A program made the position numbers and the translations under genes. Shown here piece by piece: positions 48,307 to 56,628 of a stretch of 64,000 nucleotides of DNA (position 1 is its first letter; every line of letters begins with the position of its first letter). The stretch spans positions 124,001-188,000 of the forward strand of contig CANMCE010000007.1 of assembly GCA_947496235.1 (NCBI GenBank), read 5' to 3'. The notes beneath the pieces were generated by a model. That model had not been told where the DNA came from and made no database searches. It saw only the letters and a list, made by a program, of their open reading frames with translations. The stretch comes from an uncultured Glaciecola sp. Its GTDB lineage: Bacteria > Pseudomonadota > Gammaproteobacteria > Enterobacterales > Alteromonadaceae.

Positions 48307-48543
48307 ATGAAAGTCACTATTGAAGTTGATTTATCACCCGCCGAAGCCAGAGAAGTTTTTGGTTTGCCCGATTTTAGCCAGATTCATAATCAAATAACAG
48401 AAGATATGATTAAAAAGTGCCAACAAGATCCCACCAAAGCGTTTGAAACCTTTATTAAACCCGCGATGGAATCAGGCATGTCAGGATTTGCAGCCTACCA
48501 AAAAATGTTAGCGGATTTTATGACCAAAACATCCACCAAGTGA
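48307..48543 (+). CDS. Small conserved protein upstream of phaC (possibly DUF6489)
   Basis: 78 residues, soluble, with no signal or membrane segment. The MKVTIEVDLSPAEAREVFGLPDF start resembles a small protein family, possibly DUF6489, which I remember only vaguely. It is 30 bp before phaC on the same strand, so a role with PHA granules is plausible by context only. Confidence 0.6.
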   Translation: MKVTIEVDLSPAEAREVFGLPDFSQIHNQITEDMIKKCQQDPTKAFETFIKPAMESGMSGFAAYQKMLADFMTKTSTK

Positions 48544-48573
48544 TCAACATCACCCAATATAAGGCCAAAAATT

Positions 48574-50355
48574 ATGGGTTCAGATGAAAAAGATGTATTA
48601 AAAGTTATTGATAAATATGCGACCGTTTTTAATGCTATGGTCCAGGATATTTTCGCCAGAGCAGGCAAAGAATCAGGACAAACTGCGCCTAATCCATTTA
48701 ACTTTGAACGCTTACAAAATCTTCTTGCGGACGAAACTAAAGTCGATATGTCCAAATTGGTCAATCAACAATTTGACTATATTCAAAAACAAAGCGAACT
48801 CTGGCAGCAGGCATCTAAAGCTCTCATGGGAGAAAAGCCTGAAACAGCGACAAACGGGACCAATCAGAATAAAGACAAACGTTTTAAACATGCTGACTGG
48901 GAAAATAATCCTGTCTTTCACTATATTAAAGAGTCCTATCTACTAAACGCCGAAATGCTCACTAACATGGTAGATGCAGTTGAATTTACCGATAAGAAAA
49001 AGCATCAACAAGCGCAGTTTTTTACCCGTCAATACGTGAATTCTTTGTCGCCAACAAATTACATTCTGACTAATCCTGAAGTTTGTGATGAGATTATGGC
49101 GACTAATGGCCAGTCTCTTGTAAAAGGCATGCAAGCTTATTTGGAAGATCTTGAACACAGTCCGTTGGAAGCATTAAAAATGCGCCAATCTGACGCATCG
49201 GCATTTACGATTGGTGGTAATTTGGCTAATACGCCAGGGAAAGTTGTATTCCGTAACGATATCATTGAACTGCTACATTACACGCCGACAACTAAAACAA
49301 CTCATCAAACGCCTATATTAATTACCCCACCATTTATTAACAAATATTATGTAATGGATTTAGAACCCAAAAAATCATTGGTGAAAGGGCTATTAGATAG
49401 TGGTTATCAAGTATTTATGATTTCTTGGGTAAATCCTGAAAAAGACTCTGCCGATACCGACTTTTTTGATTACATGCGAGAAGGACCGATTACGGCCATA
49501 GAGGTAGTAAAAGAAATCACCAACAAAAAACAAGTGAATCTGACAGGTTTTTGCGTCGGCGGCACTCTGTCCGCCATCACAGCAGCTTATCTAAGGGGTA
49601 AAGGTGACAAGAGTATTAAATCATTGACCTTGTTAACTACCTTGTTAGATTTTCAGGAACCCGGTGAAGTAGGCAATTATTTCTCTGAAGAAATGCTGCC
49701 AATGATAGAGCAAAACGCCGAAATAAAGGGAGTTTTCGATGGTCGTATTATTGCAATGAGCTTTAGTTTATTGCGCGAAAATAATTTGTTTTGGTCGTTT
49801 TTCATTGAAAATTATTTAAAAGGTAAGGATCCCGCACCTTTTGATATTCTCTATTGGAACAGTGATTCTACCAATATTCCAGCGGCTTGTTTTAAACAGT
49901 ATTTACGCATGACCTACTGGGAGAATGCACTTATTGAACCTGGCAAGGTAGAAGTCGATGGTATCAAGATTGATCTTTCCAATATCGACATGCCAACGTA
50001 CTTTTTATCCTCAGTTGCTGATCATATTGTACTTTGGCAAGCCGCTTACGAAGGTACAAAATTAGTATCAGGTAAGCCCAGATTTGTACTTGCGGGTTCT
50101 GGACACATTGCAGGTGTCATTAATCCCATCGATGGCGGCAAATATCCCCATTGGATAAATGACGAGCTTCCTGAAACAGCGGAAGATTGGCAAAAAGGAG
50201 CTCAAGAACAAGTGGGTTCGTGGTGGAAAGACTGGCATGCATGGTTAAAACCGCATTCTGGCACTAGAGTTAAGCCTATTGTGCCAGGTGAACATGAGTT
50301 TTATCCGGCATTAGAAGATGCGCCCGGACAATATGTTAAGCGTATTTTAGATTAG
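48574..50355 (+). CDS. phaC: Class I poly(3-hydroxyalkanoate) synthase
   Basis: Polymerises (R)-3-hydroxyacyl-CoA, usually 3-hydroxybutyryl-CoA, at the granule surface. 593 residues. N-terminal PhaC_N domain (about 90-260), then an alpha/beta-hydrolase core with the lipase-like box GFCVGG (Cys327 nucleophile), catalytic Asp in SSVADHIVLW and His in GSGHIAGVINP. The C-terminal WWKDWHAWL segment is typical. Its length and lack of a PhaE/PhaR subunit gene fit class I. Confidence 0.95.
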   Translation: MGSDEKDVLKVIDKYATVFNAMVQDIFARAGKESGQTAPNPFNFERLQNLLADETKVDMSKLVNQQFDYIQKQSELWQQASKALMGEKPETATNGTNQNKDKRFKHADWENNPVFHYIKESYLLNAEMLTNMVDAVEFTDKKKHQQAQFFTRQYVNSLSPTNYILTNPEVCDEIMATNGQSLVKGMQAYLEDLEHSPLEALKMRQSDASAFTIGGNLANTPGKVVFRNDIIELLHYTPTTKTTHQTPILITPPFINKYYVMDLEPKKSLVKGLLDSGYQVFMISWVNPEKDSADTDFFDYMREGPITAIEVVKEITNKKQVNLTGFCVGGTLSAITAAYLRGKGDKSIKSLTLLTTLLDFQEPGEVGNYFSEEMLPMIEQNAEIKGVFDGRIIAMSFSLLRENNLFWSFFIENYLKGKDPAPFDILYWNSDSTNIPAACFKQYLRMTYWENALIEPGKVEVDGIKIDLSNIDMPTYFLSSVADHIVLWQAAYEGTKLVSGKPRFVLAGSGHIAGVINPIDGGKYPHWINDELPETAEDWQKGAQEQVGSWWKDWHAWLKPHSGTRVKPIVPGEHEFYPALEDAPGQYVKRILD

Positions 50356-50400
50356 AGATTATATTCGCCTGATATATCAAAACGCTTATGCTGATAGCTT

Positions 50401-50430
50401 TTTGCACAGAAAATACGTATTCTGTGCAAA
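50401..50430. promoter_or_regulatory. Long palindrome between phaC and phaR
   Basis: TTTGCACAGAA (50401-50411) and TTCTGTGCAAA (50420-50430) are perfect 11-bp arms with an 8-bp centre. It could be an autoregulatory PhaR operator or an mRNA hairpin after phaC. The TGC/GCA core resembles the sites before the phasin gene. Confidence 0.5.
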
Positions 50431-50453
50431 AGCTTACAAATTTTGGATTGATT

Positions 50454-50867
50454 TTGGTCGTTATAAAAAAATACCCTAATAGAAGACTTTACGATACTTC
50501 AGCAAGCAAGTACGTTAACTTAGAGTATGTAAAAGCCCTGATCAACAATCATCAGGAATTCAAAATTGTTGATTCTAAAACTGAAAGCGATATTACCAAA
50601 AGCGTGTTACTGCAAATCATCAGTGAATCAGAAACCAATGATGCTGAATCTTTATTAACAGACGCTCTATTGAAACAACTGATTCGTTTCTACGACAGTG
50701 ATATGCAAGTGTTTGTTCGTCAATATCTAGAACAGAGCATTCTTCAATTTATTGATCAACAAGATAAAGTACAGGGCATGATGAAAAATATGGTGGAAAA
50801 ATCGCCATTCAATGTGTTCAACCAGATGATGGAACAAAGCTTTCAAGCTTGGCAAAAGAAACGTTAA
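50454..50867 (+). CDS. phaR: PHA synthesis regulator PhaR
   Basis: PhaR represses phasin genes and binds PHA granules, releasing DNA when polymer is present. The sequence has the N-terminal PHB_acc_N domain (IKKYPNRRLYDTSASKYVNLE) and a C-terminal PHB_acc helical region (LLTDALLKQLIRFYDSD, FVRQYLEQSILQF). The start is uncertain: TTG 50454 with GGA upstream gives a normal N-terminus, while an in-frame ATG at 50388 adds 22 residues that span the palindrome. Confidence 0.9.
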   Translation: MVVIKKYPNRRLYDTSASKYVNLEYVKALINNHQEFKIVDSKTESDITKSVLLQIISESETNDAESLLTDALLKQLIRFYDSDMQVFVRQYLEQSILQFIDQQDKVQGMMKNMVEKSPFNVFNQMMEQSFQAWQKKR

Positions 50868-50928
50868 TCCAGTTTAATAAATTAAATATTGATTTATTTC
50901 AATAAGTTACCTTAAAACCACTGAAAAA

Positions 50929-51010
50929 TGTTGCACTGCAACAAAATAATCCTTGATCTGATTCTCAAATTGGTTATTATTCACACAACAGCGATGTTGC
51001 AGCGCAGCAA
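50929..51010 (+). promoter_or_regulatory. Phasin promoter flanked by two PhaR-like palindromes
   Basis: TTGATC (50953-50958) and TATTAT (50975-50980), 16 bp apart, make a plausible sigma-70 promoter. TGTTGCA-C-TGCAACA (50929-50943) lies just upstream. TTGCAGCGCAGCAA (50997-51010) lies just after the expected start point. PhaR proteins are known to bind GC-type palindromes such as CTGC-N3/4-GCAG, so these are likely operators. Confidence 0.55.
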
Positions 51011-51049
51011 TTTGTAATTTCGCAATGAATCAATTTTTCGGAGGATACC

Positions 51050-51727
51050 ATGTTTGGCAATTTTTCAGAACAATTCAAGAAATCTACAAAACCTGCTAGT
51101 TCATTGTTAGAAATGAACGCCAAGGCGATGACAGATATTGCTGGTCAACAAACACTCTTTTTCAAAGGGTTGATGGATGACAGTAAAAAATTAGTGGAAA
51201 CCGTTACCACACAATCTGAATTGAAAGGTGTAATAGCAGCCCACTCTGTTTATGCAGAATCGATTCGCGAACGTATGTCCAGTGCATCCAAAAGCACTTA
51301 CGGAACATTAAACGAAGTGCGTGAACAAATGACAGAGCTGGTAAAAGGAAGCATTGAAGAAGCTTCATCTGACGCTAAACAAGCAGTTGAAAAGGCGGTT
51401 GAGAAAGTAGCTACTGCGACTAAAAAAGCAGAGACAGTAACAAAAGAAGCAGCGAAAGCAGCGCCGGTTGCTAAACCAGCGGCGCCAAAGAAAGCGGCGC
51501 CAAAGAAGGCACCAGCAAAGTCGACAACTAAAAAAGCGACTACCAGCACTGCAGCTAAGGCTACGACAACGACTAAAGCGGCAGCAAAGCCAGCACCTAA
51601 GGCTACTGCTAGTAAAACAACTGTGAAAGCGGCACCTAAACCTGAAGCTACACCAGCGGTTAAACCAAAAGCCAAAGTTGCGGATTTAAAGGCTGACGAA
51701 GTAAAAGCCGCACCTAAAAAAGATTAA
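51050..51727 (+). CDS. phaP: Phasin with a histone-like basic C-terminal tail
   Basis: 225 residues. Residues 1 to about 95 are a phasin helical domain (MFGNFSEQFKKSTKPASSLLEMNAK). From about 125 to the end the protein is made of Lys, Ala, Pro and Thr, with repeated PKKA/KAAAK-type units like histone H1 and AlgP/PhaF tails. P. putida PhaF, a phasin with such a tail, binds DNA and helps granule segregation; the same is inferred here. A GGAGG site lies 5 bp before the ATG. Followed by a second phasin gene. Confidence 0.88.
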   Translation: MFGNFSEQFKKSTKPASSLLEMNAKAMTDIAGQQTLFFKGLMDDSKKLVETVTTQSELKGVIAAHSVYAESIRERMSSASKSTYGTLNEVREQMTELVKGSIEEASSDAKQAVEKAVEKVATATKKAETVTKEAAKAAPVAKPAAPKKAAPKKAPAKSTTKKATTSTAAKATTTTKAAAKPAPKATASKTTVKAAPKPEATPAVKPKAKVADLKADEVKAAPKKD

Positions 51728-51757
51728 TCAATTTAAAGTCCATTAGGAGAAACTATT

Positions 51758-52099
51758 ATGTTTGAACAATTTAATGACCAACTTAAAGAATCAATGAAGC
51801 CTTATTCTGAATTAGCTACTTTGAACATGACTACCATGCAAGAAGTTGCAGAAAAGCAGAACGCTTTATTCACTAAAATGCTTAGCGAAGGTGTTGCTTT
51901 TGCTGAAAAAGCAGGCCAACAAAAAGACGTAATGAGTCTTGCTGAAGCTCAAAAAGCTTACTTCGAGTCATTACAAGAAACTATCACTGAGTCAGCTAAA
52001 GAAACTTACACTTTGGTTTCTGGTGCTCAGCAAAAAGCAGGTTCAATGCTTAAAGATTTAAGCGAAGAAATGACTGCGAAGTTTCAAGTAGCTAAATAA
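51758..52099 (+). CDS. Phasin (short form)
   Basis: 113-residue helical phasin without the basic tail: MFEQFNDQLKESMKPYSELATLN, EVAEKQNALFTKML, and QKAYFESLQETITESAKETY. It is a clear tandem paralog of the preceding phasin domain. It coats PHA granules and controls their number and size. Strong AGGAG site upstream; 30 bp after the first phasin. Confidence 0.9.
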   Translation: MFEQFNDQLKESMKPYSELATLNMTTMQEVAEKQNALFTKMLSEGVAFAEKAGQQKDVMSLAEAQKAYFESLQETITESAKETYTLVSGAQQKAGSMLKDLSEEMTAKFQVAK

Positions 52100-52106
52100 T
52101 ACTAAT

Positions 52107-52125
52107 GGCTACCCTTTGGGTAGCC
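52107..52125 (+). terminator. Hairpin after the second phasin
   Basis: GGCTACCC (52107-52114) pairs with GGGTAGCC (52118-52125), 3-nt loop, followed by TAATTTG. The T-run is weak, so it may protect the phasin mRNA 3' end rather than terminate. Confidence 0.55.
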
Positions 52126-52146
52126 TAATTTGCTATGAAATAGTAT

Positions 52147-52192
52147 AAACTTCAATCCTAAAGACGCTAACCGTCTTGATTGGAGTTTTTTT
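52147..52192 (+). terminator. Intrinsic terminator immediately upstream of phaZ
   Basis: A long interrupted hairpin pairs AAACTTCAATC (52147-52157) with GATTGGAGTTT (52178-52188) and the inner AAGACG (52161-52166) with CGTCTT (52172-52177). It is followed by TTTT and G. It ends only about 18 bp before the phaZ start codon, so phaZ must be read through or use a promoter overlapping it. Confidence 0.75.
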
Positions 52193-52210
52193 GTAACTGG
52201 AAGGTGTATT

Positions 52211-53428
52211 ATGCAATATCAAGCTTATGACATTATGGCGAGAACGGGTCAGATGATGACCGAGGGATTGAGCATTGTGAACGATATGGTTTCTCATCCG
52301 CTTAACCCTATTGCACATACCTGGACGGGTAGAATGACAAAAGCGTCACTGGAAACAGTGATGAGGTTAACTCAGCGTTATGACAAGCTTGGGTTTGACA
52401 TTGAAGAGGTAAAAACGGATAAAGGTGTGGTTAAGGTTCAAGAAGAAATTGCACTAGCCAAACCATTTTGTAACCTCATTCATTTTAAAAAATTAAGTAA
52501 TCCCTCTAAAAACCGAGTCTTGCTTGTTGCTCCTTTATCTGGGCACCACGCAACACTGCTCAAAGGCACAGTAGATGCATTGCTGCCTGACCATGAAATT
52601 TATATCACAGATTGGGCAGACGCCAGAGAAGTGCCATTAGAAGCCGGACCTTTTAGTTTTGATTGCTATGTTTCTTATTTAATTGAATTTTTGAATCATT
52701 TGGGTGAAGGCACGCACATGATTGCGATCTGTCAACCAACTGTGCAGGCTTTAATTGCCACTGCAGTTATGGCAGAAGAAGGAAACAAAAATGTGCCAGC
52801 ATCATTGACCCTAATGGCTGGTCCTTTGGACACTTCGCGCAACCCTACGCGAGTAAACGAGTTTGCTCATGATCATTCCATGGCTTGGTTTAGAAATGTA
52901 GCCATTATGCAAGTTCCGGTCGGCTATCCCGGAGAAGGTCGAAAAGTATATCCAGGCTTTATGCAACTTGGCGGTTTTATTTCCATGAACAGCCAAAATC
53001 ACATGAAGAAGTATGCGCAGTTCTATCAAAACCTGTTGTTCGGTCAAGAAGAAGATGCTGATCGTTTCAGAGCTTTCTATGACGAATACATGGCAGTATT
53101 AGATATGCCAGCTGAGTTTTATTTGGAAACCATTGAGCGCATCTTTAAAAACAATGAAATTGCTAAACAAACCATTACCTATAACGGCAAAAAAGTGAAC
53201 TTTGATGCCATTAAGGAAACTGCGTTATTAACTGTCGAAGGTGCAAATGATGATATTTGTGGTTTGGGGCAAACGGAAGCTGCACAAGACATCTGCAAGA
53301 ATATTCCGAAAAACATGCGTAAGCACCACGTACAGGTAGGTGCAGGACACTATGGTATTTTTAGTGGCTCTATGTATCGTAAGAATATTCGACCAATAGT
53401 GACCGAATTTATTCACAAGTACGAGTAA
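52211..53428 (+). CDS. phaZ: Intracellular polyhydroxyalkanoate depolymerase
   Basis: 405 residues of the intracellular PhaZ family. An alpha/beta-hydrolase with the nucleophile Cys174 in AICQPTVQAL, VEGANDDICGLGQTEAAQ (Asp region) and VGAGHYGIFSG (His). Mobilises stored PHB. The ATG has a GGAAGGTG ribosome site just after the terminator tail. No secretion signal, consistent with a granule-bound enzyme. Confidence 0.93.
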   Translation: MQYQAYDIMARTGQMMTEGLSIVNDMVSHPLNPIAHTWTGRMTKASLETVMRLTQRYDKLGFDIEEVKTDKGVVKVQEEIALAKPFCNLIHFKKLSNPSKNRVLLVAPLSGHHATLLKGTVDALLPDHEIYITDWADAREVPLEAGPFSFDCYVSYLIEFLNHLGEGTHMIAICQPTVQALIATAVMAEEGNKNVPASLTLMAGPLDTSRNPTRVNEFAHDHSMAWFRNVAIMQVPVGYPGEGRKVYPGFMQLGGFISMNSQNHMKKYAQFYQNLLFGQEEDADRFRAFYDEYMAVLDMPAEFYLETIERIFKNNEIAKQTITYNGKKVNFDAIKETALLTVEGANDDICGLGQTEAAQDICKNIPKNMRKHHVQVGAGHYGIFSGSMYRKNIRPIVTEFIHKYE

Positions 53429-53507
53429 AATTGCATTGAGACAATGAAACCTTTTGGGTAAAGTGCAAACTAACTTCTCATAAGGTTGTTTATTTCAAGG
53501 AAAGTCT

Positions 53508-54731
53508 TTGAAAAATATTGTTTCTTCTATCATTATGTTGGCTGGCGCGTTGAGCGCCAGCGCAGCTCAAGCCAATGAATTAGCCGCTGAGATTTCAGCT
53601 CAACAAGCGGCCTTCCCTGTTTGCCTGACCGAAAAAGCAAGTCAAGCTATCGACAACGGGGTAGATCCACAAAGGGTCAAACAAGAATTTGCCAATCTAA
53701 ATTTTGTGCCTCGGGTTATAGAGCTAGATCGTAGTCAGCCAGAATTTATATCCACATTTCCCTCTTATTACTCCAAACGCGTTAATCAATGGCGTATTGA
53801 TAAGGGAAAAGAAAAATATGCTGAGTACAAAGAGTTTTTAAATGAACTCACTCGCAAATATGGTATTCCCGGTCATTATTTAATTGCATTTTGGGGCCTT
53901 GAAACTAACTATGGCGGCTACAAAGGGAATATGTCTACGCTAGACTCCCTAGCGACACTTGCTTGTGACAAACGTCGAAGTGAGTTCTTCACGAAAGAAC
54001 TTTTTCTAGCGTTAAAACTCATGGACCGTGAAAAACTAGTAAAAGAAGAAATGCAGGGTTCTTGGGCGGGTGCAATGGGACACACACAATTTATGCCATC
54101 ATCTTATACTAGCTATGCTATTGACGGAGATGGTGATGGGGTAGCAAATCTATGGAACAGTGAAAAGGATGCCTTAGCATCGGCCGCTCACTTTTTGTGG
54201 AAACTTGGCTGGCAGCCTGGATTGCGCTGGGGCAGAGAAGTGTTACTACCTGAGGGATTTGACTATAAGTTAGCCAATTCCGATCGTAAAACAGTAAATG
54301 AATGGCGTAAATTAGGTATTACTCGAGCCAATGGGAATTCTATTGGAGACAGCGATATTATGGCTAAATTAGTCGTCCCAGCGGGCCATCAGGGTCCTGC
54401 GTTCTTAGCCTATGATAATTTTAAAACCATAATGCGTTGGAACAATTCAGAGTTTTATGCAATAGCGGTAGGAAGATTGGCCACCAGAATTAAAGGTGGT
54501 ACCGCATTAGTAGCAGAATTACCCGACATTCCGGCCTTTAGCATCAGTGAAATGGCAGTCGTACAGCGTCGTTTAAACGCCTTAGGGTTCGATGTAGGCG
54601 TAGCTGATGGTGTAATGGGTCCAGCTACTCGAGAAGGAATTCGTCAATTTCAAGCCGCGAATGGCTTGGTTGCAGATGGATTTCCTTCACCTCAAACCCA
54701 AAGTTTGCTAGCAGAAAAATCCAACGGCTAA
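53508..54731 (+). CDS. Lytic murein transglycosylase, MltB-like
   Basis: 407 residues. Signal peptide (about 1-22, ASAAQA), SLT_2 catalytic domain (about 50-310) with the catalytic Glu in FWGLETNYGG and GSWAGAMGHTQFMPSSY, and a C-terminal peptidoglycan-binding domain (about 335-400: VQRRLNALGFDVGVADGVMG). The start is TTG at 53508 with AAGGA upstream. Cleaves glycan strands to anhydro-muropeptides; not part of PHA metabolism as far as the sequence shows. Confidence 0.9.
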   Translation: MKNIVSSIIMLAGALSASAAQANELAAEISAQQAAFPVCLTEKASQAIDNGVDPQRVKQEFANLNFVPRVIELDRSQPEFISTFPSYYSKRVNQWRIDKGKEKYAEYKEFLNELTRKYGIPGHYLIAFWGLETNYGGYKGNMSTLDSLATLACDKRRSEFFTKELFLALKLMDREKLVKEEMQGSWAGAMGHTQFMPSSYTSYAIDGDGDGVANLWNSEKDALASAAHFLWKLGWQPGLRWGREVLLPEGFDYKLANSDRKTVNEWRKLGITRANGNSIGDSDIMAKLVVPAGHQGPAFLAYDNFKTIMRWNNSEFYAIAVGRLATRIKGGTALVAELPDIPAFSISEMAVVQRRLNALGFDVGVADGVMGPATREGIRQFQAANGLVADGFPSPQTQSLLAEKSNG

Positions 54732-54741
54732 TACAAAGGTG

Positions 54742-54765
54742 GCGGCAAAGAAATTGCTTTGCCGC
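54742..54765. terminator. Hairpin between mltB-like gene and phaB
   Basis: GCGGCAAAG (54742-54750) pairs with CTTTGCCGC (54757-54765), 6-nt loop, between two convergent genes. It has no strong T-run and probably acts for both strands. Confidence 0.6.
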
Positions 54766-54774
54766 ACTTAATCC

Positions 54775-55497
54775 TTAATACATATGCTGGCCACCATTGA
54801 TAGACAAGGTAGAGCCTGTAATAAAGCTAGACTCATCATCTACCAAGAAAGCAACACTATTGGCAATGTCCTCAGGTCGACCTAAACGTCCAACCGGGAT
54901 AGTTTTGATAATCTTAACCAATACCTCTTCAGGCACAGCCCTTACCATATCCGTATCCACATAACCTGGAGCAATAGCATTTACCGTTATTCCTTTAGCT
55001 GCATTTTCTAGCGCTAAGGCTTTAGTAAAACCATGAATGCCCGATTTAGCGGCAGCATAATTGACTTGTCCGTACTGACCGGCCTGACCATTGACTGAGC
55101 CTACATTGATAATACGTCCAAAGCCGCGTTCACGCATACCGTCAATAACTGCTTTACATGTATTAAAACAAGACGCCAAATTAGTTTGAATAACCGCGTC
55201 CCACTGCTCGAAGGTCATCCTATGCATAGTACCGTCGCGGGTAATACCGGCATTATTTACCAGTACATCAATATGCCCATATTCATCTTCTAGCTTTTTC
55301 ACCGCAGCTTGCACTTCATTAAAATTCGAAACATCAAACTTAACGGCGGGTATTCCGGTACGCTCTGTGAACTCTGCAGCAACAGAATCGTTGCCGCCGT
55401 AATTCGCAATTACGGTATAACCTTTATCTTTAAGTGTCGTACAAACAGCTTCCCCAATACCCCTGGTTCCTCCAGTCACTAAGGCTACTTTTGGCAT
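54775..55497 (-). CDS. phaB: Acetoacetyl-CoA reductase
   Basis: NADPH-dependent short-chain dehydrogenase of 240 residues that makes (R)-3-hydroxybutyryl-CoA for PhaC. TGGTRGIG (cofactor), NNAG, catalytic Ser in NVGSVNGQAGQYGQ, and YAAAKSGIHGF (Tyr/Lys). ATG 55497 is preferred over the ATG one codon earlier because of ribosome-site spacing. It is on the opposite strand to phaC and 4 kb from it; no phaA thiolase is in the window. Confidence 0.93.
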   Translation of the reverse strand: MPKVALVTGGTRGIGEAVCTTLKDKGYTVIANYGGNDSVAAEFTERTGIPAVKFDVSNFNEVQAAVKKLEDEYGHIDVLVNNAGITRDGTMHRMTFEQWDAVIQTNLASCFNTCKAVIDGMRERGFGRIINVGSVNGQAGQYGQVNYAAAKSGIHGFTKALALENAAKGITVNAIAPGYVDTDMVRAVPEEVLVKIIKTIPVGRLGRPEDIANSVAFLVDDESSFITGSTLSINGGQHMY

Positions 55498-55616
55498 CAT
55501 GTCTTCCTTTTTTGGTTAAATATTTGTTAATAAATATTATCTTTACCTTTATATCTGTTTATTCTTTATACGTTAATGCTACTTTAGTTTAAATGTTTAA
55601 TATGACACTTCTTATC

Positions 55617-55640
55617 TAGATATAGAACAAGTTATATCTA
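55617..55640. promoter_or_regulatory. Inverted repeat in the phaB-purU divergent region
   Basis: TAGATATA (55617-55624) and TATATCTA (55633-55640) are perfect 8-bp arms with an 8-bp spacer in a 269-bp divergent promoter region. A second IR, AATATTT-N6-AAATATT, lies at 55519-55538. They may be operators, but very AT-rich palindromes also occur by chance. Confidence 0.3.
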
Positions 55641-55766
55641 AGTCAATAAAAGACTTGAGCTTAGGGACATTTATTGTGTTAGATTACACCCAATTTACCC
55701 ATGCTTAGACATTAGTCGAGTATCTGTTTTACAACAAAGTTTTTAGAAATTCTAAGAGGACAAGTT

Positions 55767-56615
55767 TTGACTTCTGCTATTCGCATCATTATTGATTGCC
55801 CTGACAAAATCGGTTTGGTTGCCGCTGTTTCCAATTTTCTATCGCAACACAGGTTAACTATTTTAGAAGCAAGTCATCATACGGATGCTAAAGTAAACCG
55901 TTTTTTTATGCGCCATGAAGTCTTGCCAGATAATGCTGATTTCGATTTCGAGCTTTTTACCCAAGAGTTTTCTCAACTTGCCCAAGCATATTCAATGAAT
56001 TGGCGAATGCAGCCAGCCGATATCAAACCCAAAGTGGTGTTGTTAGCCAGTAAAGAAGCTCACTGTTTAAATGATGTTCTGCATAGATGGCACACGGGTG
56101 AATTACATTGTGATATTGCTTGTATCATCGCTAATCACGAAAAAATGCGTCAGTATGCTAACTGGTACGAATTGCCTTTCCATTTTATTGATTTTAAAGA
56201 TAAACAAGCAGCATTTGCTGAAGTAGATTCTTTATTAGATAGTTATCAAACTGATTTGGCGGTACTTGCGCGCTTTATGCAAATTTTACCTGATACATTA
56301 TGTGAAAAATGGGCGGGGAAAATTATTAATATTCATCATAGCTTTTTACCTTCATTTGCTGGGGCTAAACCCTATCAACAGGCTTATGATAGAGGGGTGA
56401 AACTTATTGGTGCCACCTGTCATTATGTTACCAAGGATCTGGATGAAGGCCCTATCATTGAGCAAGAAGTCATGCGCATAAATCACAGTGACACAGTCGA
56501 TGACATGGTCAGAAAAGGAAAGCGTTGTGAAGTTGATGCTTTGGCTACAGGTTTAGCCTACCATTTAGAAGACAGAGTGATAATTTGTGACCACAAAACT
56601 ATAGTATTCGACTAA
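55767..56615 (+). CDS. purU: Formyltetrahydrofolate deformylase
   Basis: Hydrolyses 10-formyl-THF to formate and THF, balancing one-carbon pools. 282 residues; N-terminal ACT domain (about 5-80: IIIDCPDKIGLVAAVSNFL) and a formyltransferase domain with INIHHSFLPSFAGAKPY (catalytic His) and DLDEGPIIEQ (catalytic Asp). The start is TTG at 55767 with AGAGGA upstream. Ends against the convergent EAL gene. Confidence 0.94.
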   Translation: MTSAIRIIIDCPDKIGLVAAVSNFLSQHRLTILEASHHTDAKVNRFFMRHEVLPDNADFDFELFTQEFSQLAQAYSMNWRMQPADIKPKVVLLASKEAHCLNDVLHRWHTGELHCDIACIIANHEKMRQYANWYELPFHFIDFKDKQAAFAEVDSLLDSYQTDLAVLARFMQILPDTLCEKWAGKIINIHHSFLPSFAGAKPYQQAYDRGVKLIGATCHYVTKDLDEGPIIEQEVMRINHSDTVDDMVRKGKRCEVDALATGLAYHLEDRVIICDHKTIVFD

Positions 56616-56628
56616 GCTAGTCGAATAC
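56604..56628. terminator. Palindrome shared by the convergent purU and EAL gene ends
   Basis: GTATTCGACTA (56604-56614) and TAGTCGAATAC (56618-56628) form an 11-bp perfect stem with a 3-nt loop. It contains both stop codons and encodes Val-Phe-Asp-stop on both strands. No T-run follows on either side. Confidence 0.6.

Noticed and set aside
51298-51675. Ala/Val-rich frame on the minus strand opposite the phasin tail
   Set aside because: It is the mirror of the Lys/Ala/Pro repeats of the phasin gene, has no ribosome site and no family resemblance.
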